Assembly: GCA_903921965.1 (NCBI GenBank)
Contig: CAIXSE010000723.1
Location: 1-5,214 of the forward strand
DNA length: 5,214 bases
Source of the DNA: an uncultured Thermoleophilia bacterium
GTDB lineage: Bacteria > Actinomycetota > Thermoleophilia > UBA2241
Direction: 5' to 3'
Shown: in pieces, positions 1 to 4,111 of the stretch
Numbering within the stretch: position 1 is the stretch's first letter
Layout: each line of letters starts with the position of its first letter
Notes under the pieces: model-generated
Seen by the model: the letters and a program-made list of their open reading frames with translations, nothing else
Databases searched by the model: none
What the model was told of the DNA's origin: nothing
Translations under genes and position numbers: made by a program

Positions 1-478
1 ACTCGTGCGTCTCGGCGAAGGCCATCAGCGCGGCGAACATGGCCGGCAGCGACGCCGCCCGGTACTTCGCCGCCGCGTCCCGCAGCCGGCCCGCGATCCA
101 CGCCGGCGTGTCGTCGAGCAGGTACACGTACTCGTCGACCTCCGCGACGACGGCCGTCGGCACGTCGCCGAGCGCCGTGCGGTCGGCCATCAGCCAGATG
201 GGCAGAGCCTCGTTGCGGGCGCGGACGGCGGCGATGAACCCGGCCGTGGAGCCGGGCTCGCCGCCGAGGTCCCAGTCGACCACGACGAGGTCGATGCCCG
301 GATCGCTGCGCACGGCCGCCCCGGCGTCTTCGCCCGAAGCGGCCGCGACCACTTCGACGTCGAGGTCGTACAGCTCGTCGACGACCGCCTCGGCGGCCCG
401 GCCCTCGGTGGACCCGTCCTCCAGGGCATCGTGCACCAGCAGCACCTTGAGCTGCGCCGGCCGCAGGTCGTCGTCCAT
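1..478 (-). CDS. Orn/Lys/Arg decarboxylase, N-terminal part (runs off left edge)
   Basis: This is the first 159 residues of a large PLP-dependent basic amino acid decarboxylase; the reading frame is open to the window edge. Seen: it begins MDDDLRPAQLKVLLVHD, continues with a flavodoxin/receiver-like alternation of strands and helices (hydrophobic strand with DLVVVDWD at residues 63-70, PIWLMADR at 93-100), then DEYVYLLDDTPAWIAGR (115-131) and LPAMFAALMAFAETHE (144-159). From memory, these last two blocks align with E. coli AdiA (arginine decarboxylase), where the wing domain passes into the linker before the PLP domain. Family knowledge: such enzymes decarboxylate arginine, lysine or ornithine in the cytoplasm, for acid resistance or polyamine synthesis, and the wing domain helps oligomerisation. 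The substrate cannot be told, because the catalytic lysine and active site are outside the window. The ATG at 476-478 is chosen because GGAGGA lies 6 nt upstream of it. It is divergent from purH. Confidence 0.87.
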   Translation of the reverse strand, partial: MDDDLRPAQLKVLLVHDALEDGSTEGRAAEAVVDELYDLDVEVVAAASGEDAGAAVRSDPGIDLVVVDWDLGGEPGSTAGFIAAVRARNEALPIWLMADRTALGDVPTAVVAEVDEYVYLLDDTPAWIAGRLRDAAAKYRAASLPAMFAALMAFAETHE

Positions 479-480
479 GT

Positions 481-490
481 CCCCTCCTCC
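481..490 (-). promoter_or_regulatory. Shine-Dalgarno of the decarboxylase gene
   Basis: Read on the minus strand this is GGAGGAGGGG followed by AC and ATG. The purine run is a strong match to the anti-Shine-Dalgarno sequence and fixes the start codon at 478-476. Confidence 0.8.
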
Positions 491-534
491 GTGAGGTGCC
501 GCCGCGCCTGCCGGCGGGCGGATACGCCGGGCGG

Positions 535-545
535 CCGCAGGCGGG
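535..545. repeat. Palindromic motif CCGCAGGCGG, copy 1 of 3
   Basis: CCGC-AG-GCGG at 535-544 is an inverted repeat with a 2-nt centre. The same ten bases recur at 632-641 and 700-709, all within the decarboxylase-purH intergenic region. It could be an operator or a small hairpin. The role is unknown. Confidence 0.5.
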
Positions 546-617
546 CCCGGCGTGCGTTTCGTCTCCGCCTACCATCGGCACCCCGCAGCCCAGACTGAAC
601 ACGGTCGTCCTACCGCC

Positions 618-642
618 TTCGGAGGGTCGCGCCGCAGGCGGC
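618..642. repeat. Imperfect direct repeat, unit A (with palindrome copy 2)
   Basis: TTCGGAGG (618-625), a 6-nt spacer, then CCGCAGGCGGC (632-642). The same pair of blocks, in the same order with a 5-nt spacer, recurs at 687-710. In this unit the palindrome extends to GCCGC-AG-GCGGC (631-642). Confidence 0.55.
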
Positions 643-658
643 TCCGGCGTCGCGCCCC

Positions 659-687
659 TTCACCGCCCCGGGCCTTTCCGATAGGCT
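659..687 (+). promoter_or_regulatory. Weak candidate sigma-70-type promoter for purH
   Basis: TTCACC (659-664) is separated by 17 nt from TAGGCT (682-687), which fits the loose TAnnnT -10 pattern of high-GC bacteria. It would give a leader of roughly 90 nt before the purH start. In such GC-rich DNA a match of this quality is only suggestive. Confidence 0.25.
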
Positions 688-710
688 TCGGAGGCTGACC
701 CGCAGGCGGC
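687..710. repeat. Imperfect direct repeat, unit B (with palindrome copy 3)
   Basis: TTCGGAGG (687-694), a 5-nt spacer, then CCGCAGGCGGC (700-710). It starts 69 bp after unit A. The first bases overlap the end of the candidate -10 box of purH, so a protein bound here would sit at the start of the transcript. Confidence 0.55.
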
Positions 711-767
711 CGCCGGCCGCGTCCGGGCGGGCCCGGGGCCGGGCCGGGCAACTGGCGTCGTCTGTCC

Positions 768-774
768 TAAGGAG
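768..774 (+). promoter_or_regulatory. Shine-Dalgarno that decides the purH start
   Basis: TAAGGAG is the clear ribosome binding site. It ends 1 nt before the GTG at 776 but 7 nt before the GTG at 782. The second spacing is normal and the first is too short, so the 782 start is preferred. Confidence 0.8.
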
Positions 775-781
775 CGTGTCT

Positions 782-2323
782 GTGAAAGTCCAGCGAGCCC
801 TCATCAGCGTGTTCAACAAGAGCGGTCTGGAGTCGTTCGCACAGGGCCTCTCGGACATGGGCGTCCAGCTCATCTCCACCGGCGGCACGGCCCGCCTGCT
901 GAAGGATTCCGGCATCCCCGTCACGCTCGTCGAGGAGGTCACCGGCTTCCCCGAGATGCTCGACGGCCGCGTCAAGACCATGCACCCCAAGCTCATGGCC
1001 GGCATCCTCGCGCGCCGCGACGTGCCCGAGCACATGGAGACGATCGCCGCGCACGGCATCGAGCCCATCGACATGGTCGTCTGCAGCCTCTACCCGTTCG
1101 AAGAGGTCGCCGGGCGGCGCGGCGTCGAGGACGAGGTCGTGATCGAGAACATCGACATCGGCGGGCCCAGCATGATCCGCGCCGCCGCCAAGAACCACGC
1201 CGGCGTGGCCGTCGTCACGAGCCACAAGGACTACGACGAGGTGCTCGAGGAGCTGCGCGACAACGACGGCGAGCTCGAGTACGCGACGCTGCGCAACCTC
1301 GCGACCAAGGCCTTCCACCGCACGGCCCACTACGACTTCGTCATCGCCAACTGGTTCAGCGAGGCCGGCGGCGACTTCCCCGACTACGTGATGCGCGACT
1401 ACGAGAAGGTCCTCGAGCTCAAGTACGGCGAGAACCCGCACCAGCGGGCGGCATACTACGCCGAGGTCGGCATGCGCCAGCACCTGCTCAGCCAGGTCGA
1501 GCAGCTGCACGGCAAGCAGCTCGGCTTCAACAACCTCTACGACCTCAACGCCGCGCGGGCGATCTGCGACGAGTTCACGCTCCCCTGCGTCACGATCATC
1601 AAGCACAACAACCCCTGCGGGTGCGCCCTCGCCGAGAACCTCGCGGCCGCCTACGACAAGGCCTTCGCCTGCGATCCCGTGAGCGCGTTCGGGTCGGTCA
1701 TCGCGGTCAACCGCACCGTCGACGTCGCCCTGGCCGAGCGCATCGCCGACCTCTTCGTCGAGGTGCTCTTCGCGCCCGGGTACGACGAGGAGGCGCTGGA
1801 GATCCTCAAGCGCAAGCCCGACATCCGCCTGCTGCAGACCGACGAACGCCGCCAGACGAACCCCGGCGAGCTCGACTACAAGCGCGTGATGGGCGGCATC
1901 CTCGTGCAGGACAAGGACGGCGACCAGGAGGAACGCGACGAGATGACCGTCGCGACGAAGCGCCACCCCGACGAGCAGGAGTGGGGCGACCTCATCTTCG
2001 CCTTCCGCGTGGCCAAGCACGTCAAGAGCAACGCCATCGTCATCGCGAAGAACCTCGCGACCCTGGGCGTGGGTGCGGGGCAGATGAGTCGCGTCGACTC
2101 GACGCGCATCGCCATCGAGAAGGCGCAGAGCGACCTCAAGGGCGCGGTGATCGGGTCCGACGCGTTCTTCCCGTTCCCAGACGCCGTCGAGCTGGCCATC
2201 CAGCACGGCGTGACGGCGTTCATGCAGCCCGGCGGCAGCAAGGGCGACGAGCCGGCCGTGGCCGCCTGCGACGCGCACGGCGCGGCCATGGTGTTCACGG
2301 GGCGCCGGCACTTCCTGCACTGA
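782..2323 (+). CDS. purH: Bifunctional AICAR formyltransferase / IMP cyclohydrolase
   Basis: PurH catalyses the last two steps of de novo purine synthesis in the cytoplasm: formylation of AICAR with 10-formyl-tetrahydrofolate, then ring closure to IMP. The 513 residues are the normal bacterial length and both domains are intact. The N-terminal cyclohydrolase (MGS-like) domain has ISTGGTARLL (31-40), TGFPEMLDGRVKTMHP (54-69), LYPF (103-106) with Tyr104, NIDIGGPSM with Asp125, and AAAKNH with Lys137, equivalents of known active-site residues. The C-terminal transformylase domain has YGENPHQ (215-221), the catalytic Lys-His in IIKHNNPCG (K274, H275), DPVSAFGSVIAVNR, GAGQMSRVDS, SDAFFPFPD, and the usual C-terminal TGRRHFLH. 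The GTG at 782 is preferred over the GTG at 776 on Shine-Dalgarno spacing, a difference of two residues. No other pur gene is in view, so it is not in a visible purine operon. Confidence 0.97.
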   Translation: MKVQRALISVFNKSGLESFAQGLSDMGVQLISTGGTARLLKDSGIPVTLVEEVTGFPEMLDGRVKTMHPKLMAGILARRDVPEHMETIAAHGIEPIDMVVCSLYPFEEVAGRRGVEDEVVIENIDIGGPSMIRAAAKNHAGVAVVTSHKDYDEVLEELRDNDGELEYATLRNLATKAFHRTAHYDFVIANWFSEAGGDFPDYVMRDYEKVLELKYGENPHQRAAYYAEVGMRQHLLSQVEQLHGKQLGFNNLYDLNAARAICDEFTLPCVTIIKHNNPCGCALAENLAAAYDKAFACDPVSAFGSVIAVNRTVDVALAERIADLFVEVLFAPGYDEEALEILKRKPDIRLLQTDERRQTNPGELDYKRVMGGILVQDKDGDQEERDEMTVATKRHPDEQEWGDLIFAFRVAKHVKSNAIVIAKNLATLGVGAGQMSRVDSTRIAIEKAQSDLKGAVIGSDAFFPFPDAVELAIQHGVTAFMQPGGSKGDEPAVAACDAHGAAMVFTGRRHFLH

Positions 2324-2335
2324 CCGGCGGACCCG

Positions 2336-2388
2336 GGCGAGGCGGCGGGATGCGCGGCCGGCAGGCCGGTCCAGCCCGCCGCCTCGCC
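2336..2388 (+). terminator. Long perfect hairpin after purH, possible terminator
   Basis: GGCGAGGCGGCGGG (2336-2349) pairs perfectly, 14 of 14, with CCCGCCGCCTCGCC (2375-2388). The 25-nt loop contains a second small stem, CCGGC-AG-GCCGG. It starts 12 nt after the purH stop. No T-run follows, so it is not a classic intrinsic terminator, though U-less terminators have been proposed in high-GC bacteria. It ends only 20 nt before the next start codon, so it could instead stabilise the purH message or affect translation of the downstream gene. Confidence 0.5.
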
Positions 2389-2408
2389 GCGTACGGAGTG
2401 AGGAGCAC

Positions 2409-3674
2409 GTGAAGGACCTCGGCGACATCGCGCACCCGCCCGAGCTGAGCGACGGGCGCATCCTGCTGCGCCGCCTGCGCGCGTCGGACAAGGCGGCCGT
2501 CGTCAAGGCCTGCAACGACGGCCTCATCGAGCGGTACTGCTACCGCGTGCCCTTCCCGTACGACGAGAGCGACTTCATGGAGTTCCTCTCGTACAACGAG
2601 CACTTCTGGGCGCGCGAACTGATCGCCAGCTGGACGGTGGTCATCCCCGGGGATGACGAACCGCTGGCGATGATCTCGCTCGAGGTCACCGCCGTGCGCC
2701 AGGCCGGCGAGATCGGCTACTGGTGCGCGCCGTGGGCGCGCGGACAGGGCATCATGAGCGCCGCCTTGCGCCTCGTCCGCGACTGGGCCTTCGACGAGCT
2801 CGAGCTGGAGCGGCTCGAGCTGACCACCGACGTCGACAACGTCGCCTCGCAGCGCGTGGCCGCGGCGGCCGGCTTCACCCGCGAGGGCCTGATGCGCGGC
2901 TACCTCGCCGTCCGCGGGCGCCGCACCGACGACGTGCTCTTCGGCATGGTGCGCACCGACCCGCGCGAGCCCACGCCGGCCCCGTTCGGAGCGGCCACGC
3001 TGAGCGACGGCCGCATCCTCGTGCGGCCGTTCGAGGCGGCGGACGTGCCCGCCGTGCGCGCCGCCTGCCTGGACACGGGTGTGGCCCACTGGATCTACGG
3101 CCTGCCGCTCGACTACAGCATCGCCGACGCCGAAGCCTTCGTCGCCGACTCGTGGCGCTGCCTGGCCGCCGGCACGCGGGCGCGGCTGGCCGTCGCGGAG
3201 ACGGCCGCGCCCGATGGCGCCGGCGGCTCAGCCGGCCGGACCGGCGGCACCGGCGAAGCCCCTCCGGCCGGCCGCGTGCAGGCCGGCGGCGAAGCCCCTC
3301 CGGCCGGCCGCCTGCTCGGCAGCGTCAGCCTGGACCTGTACCCCGGGCGCCAGGCCGGCGAGATCGGCTACTGGGTGGCGCCCGAGGCGCGGCGCAAGGG
3401 CTTCGCCGCGGCGGCCGTGCGCCTCGTCACGTACTGGGGCTTCCAGGTCGTCGGCGTCGAGCGCCTGGAGATCATGACGTACCCCGGCAACGAGGCCTCC
3501 CAGGCGCTCGCGCAGAAGGCCGGCTTCCGCCGCGAGGGCCTGCTGCGCGGCTACCTCGCGGCCGAGCCCGGCAAGGACCGCGCCGGCCGTGTCGAGCCGA
3601 ACGCCGACGGCAGCCTGCCGCCGCGCGACGACCAGGTCCTCTTCGCGCTCACGCGCGACGGCTTCGCGGGCTGA
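2409..3674 (+). CDS. Tandem (two-domain) GNAT-family N-acetyltransferase
   Basis: A 421-residue protein made of two RimJ/RimL-like (Acetyltransf_3 type) GNAT domains. GNAT enzymes move an acetyl group from acetyl-CoA to an amine; the target here is unknown. Domain 1 starts at LSDGRILLRRL (residue 13), has RQAGEIGYW (97-105), the acetyl-CoA motif RGQG (111-114), and ends near EGLMRGYL. Domain 2 starts at LSDGRILVRPF (198), repeats RQAGEIGYW (314-322), has motif RRKGFA (328-333), and ends near EGLLRGYL. The two halves clearly arose by duplication. Domain 2 carries a net 32-residue Gly/Ala/Pro-rich expansion at about 265-301 with GEAPPAGR twice, placed before the strand leading into motif A, where a surface loop is expected. 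Both CoA-binding motifs look usable. The start is GTG, with AGGAG 3 nt upstream or GGAG 10 nt upstream. It lies 85 bp after purH on the same strand and may be partly co-transcribed. Confidence 0.92.
   Translation: MKDLGDIAHPPELSDGRILLRRLRASDKAAVVKACNDGLIERYCYRVPFPYDESDFMEFLSYNEHFWARELIASWTVVIPGDDEPLAMISLEVTAVRQAGEIGYWCAPWARGQGIMSAALRLVRDWAFDELELERLELTTDVDNVASQRVAAAAGFTREGLMRGYLAVRGRRTDDVLFGMVRTDPREPTPAPFGAATLSDGRILVRPFEAADVPAVRAACLDTGVAHWIYGLPLDYSIADAEAFVADSWRCLAAGTRARLAVAETAAPDGAGGSAGRTGGTGEAPPAGRVQAGGEAPPAGRLLGSVSLDLYPGRQAGEIGYWVAPEARRKGFAAAAVRLVTYWGFQVVGVERLEIMTYPGNEASQALAQKAGFRREGLLRGYLAAEPGKDRAGRVEPNADGSLPPRDDQVLFALTRDGFAG
2696..2723 (+). repeat. 28-bp block identical in both GNAT domains, copy 1
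   Basis: Encodes most of RQAGEIGYW in domain 1 and matches 3347-3374 base for base, including synonymous positions. The offset is 651 bp (217 codons), and the same offset holds for the rest of the C-terminal half of each domain. Confidence 0.85.
3251..3311 (+). repeat. Direct repeat inside GNAT domain 2 (25 bp twice, period 36 bp)
   Basis: Bases 3251-3275 and 3287-3311 are identical over 25 bp, contain the palindrome CCGGCCGG, and are spaced 36 bp (12 codons) apart, so the reading frame is kept. They encode GEAPPAGR at residues 282-289 and 294-301. The repeat lies within the 96-nt net expansion that domain 1 lacks. Confidence 0.85.
3347..3374 (+). repeat. 28-bp block identical in both GNAT domains, copy 2
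   Basis: Domain 2 counterpart of 2696-2723, immediately before the acetyl-CoA binding motif. Identity at synonymous positions suggests recent duplication, gene conversion, or strong codon bias acting on a constrained motif. Confidence 0.85.
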
Positions 3675-3680
3675 GCCCGC
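3666..3680 (+). other. Small hairpin with the GNAT stop codon as its loop
   Basis: GCGGGC (3666-3671) pairs with GCCCGC (3675-3680), leaving exactly the TGA stop codon (3672-3674) as a three-base loop. The stem is only 6 bp with no T-run, so a terminator role is weak, and it may be chance in GC-rich DNA. Confidence 0.3.
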
Positions 3681-3814
3681 CCGAGGGCCGACAGCAGCGC
3701 GCGCCCGCCGGCCACCCGCCCGGCACCCCGTCACTCCCTGGCCCTGAACGGCGCCCGGCCGCGCCGCCCGGGTACATCAGCAGGAGGAGCCAAGCGAGAC
3801 GGAGGAGGTCCGCC
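3675..3814 (+). other. Spacer between GNAT gene and small protein gene
   Basis: 140 bp with no gene. It is C/G-rich up to about 3775 and then becomes purine-rich (two Shine-Dalgarno-like blocks). I see no clear -35/-10 pair, so whether the small gene has its own promoter cannot be told. Confidence 0.5.
3801..3808 (+). promoter_or_regulatory. Shine-Dalgarno of the small protein gene
   Basis: GGAGGAGG ends 6 nt before the ATG at 3815, a near-ideal site that supports this short gene. A second purine block, AGGAGGAG at 3782-3789, lies farther upstream with no start codon at a suitable distance. Confidence 0.75.
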
Positions 3815-4078
3815 ATGCCGCGCTACATCGCCGTCCACCCCATCGCGTTCAAGGACGAGGACATGCTGGCCCTGCTCGCCCGGCGCGACGAGCTGCCCTC
3901 CACTCTGGCGTGGCGCGCCAGCTTCGTCGCCGAGGCGCACCACATGACCTACTGCGAGTGGGACGCCCCCAACGCCGGCATGCTCGAGGAGGTCTTCGGG
4001 GCCTTCGGCGTGCCGTTCCTCTCGGTGCAGGAGGTGCGGGTCTTCGACCCGGCGGAGTATCTGCCCAAGGCCGCGTGA
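3815..4078 (+). CDS. Small 87-residue protein, resembles DUF4242-like family
   Basis: The protein begins MPRYIAVHPIAF and has no signal peptide or membrane segment, so it is probably cytoplasmic. The frame is open far upstream, but the ATG at 3815 has a strong Shine-Dalgarno 6 nt before it and the upstream translation is an Arg-rich shadow of the GNAT gene. The pattern of the second half, with SFVAEAHHMTYCEW (36-49), DAPNAGML, then GVPFLSVQEVRVFDP (65-79), resembles the small ferredoxin-like-fold proteins of the DUF4242 group (Trp/Ser-Tyr-Cys-Ala-Pro then EVR-x-x-DP). Some of these are reported to bind nickel. HH at 42-43 and Cys47 could bind a metal, but that is inference. It follows the GNAT gene by 140 bp and is convergent with the alcohol dehydrogenase, with only 31 bp between stops. 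Function is not known. The gene call is good, the family call tentative. Confidence 0.8.
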   Translation: MPRYIAVHPIAFKDEDMLALLARRDELPSTLAWRASFVAEAHHMTYCEWDAPNAGMLEEVFGAFGVPFLSVQEVRVFDPAEYLPKAA

Positions 4079-4081
4079 CCC

Positions 4082-4111
4082 GAGGCGAGACGGCCTGCAG
4101 CCCCGCGCCTC
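4082..4111. terminator. Weak hairpin between convergent genes, possible two-way terminator
   Basis: GAGGCG (4082-4087) pairs with CGCCTC (4106-4111), with a small inner stem GGC/GCC (4092-4094 with 4100-4102). It lies between the stop codons of the two convergent genes and overlaps the end of the alcohol dehydrogenase. There is no T-run on either strand, so support is mainly from position. Confidence 0.28.

Larger units (their letters stand above)
479..781. other. Divergent intergenic region between decarboxylase and purH
   Basis: About 300 bp with no convincing gene: the open frames here are GC-rich shadows with low-complexity Arg/Pro/Gly translations. It must hold the promoters of both flanking divergent genes. 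It contains three copies of CCGCAGGCGG, two copies of TTCGGAGG, and a GC-rich leader before purH in which several short perfect stems can form (706-711 with 715-720, and 723-728 with 731-736). I looked for conserved cores of ZTP, glycine, c-di-GMP and cobalamin riboswitches and found none complete. Confidence 0.7.

Noticed and set aside
5..598. Long plus-strand open frames across the decarboxylase region
   Set aside because: Their translations are Arg/Ala/Ser-rich without family features, while the minus-strand frame matches a known domain; they are antisense shadows of GC-rich coding DNA.
618..710. Possible CRISPR or tandem-repeat array
   Set aside because: Only two full units and a third partial copy, with uneven spacing and short repeats; no spacer structure.
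687..720. Possible glycine or c-di-GMP riboswitch core in the repeated leader units
   Set aside because: Only short GC-rich fragments resemble these; the invariant A-rich core positions are missing.
743..775. Possible ZTP (pfl) riboswitch before purH, suggested by ACTGGCG
   Set aside because: The conserved 3' half of the motif is absent and there is too little sequence before the start codon to hold it.
767..2527. 586-residue minus-strand open frame opposite purH
   Set aside because: Low-complexity Val/Leu/Asp/Arg translation typical of the antisense of a high-GC gene; purH on the plus strand is unambiguous.
3251..3311. Insertion sequence or frameshift in the GNAT gene
   Set aside because: The repeats keep the frame, there are no transposase sequences or long terminal inverted repeats, and the domain continues normally afterwards.
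2723..3814. Upstream extension of the small protein gene into the GNAT gene (451-residue frame)
   Set aside because: The upstream part is an Arg-rich frame-shadow of the GNAT gene; the strong Shine-Dalgarno at 3801-3808 and family-like sequence begin at 3815.
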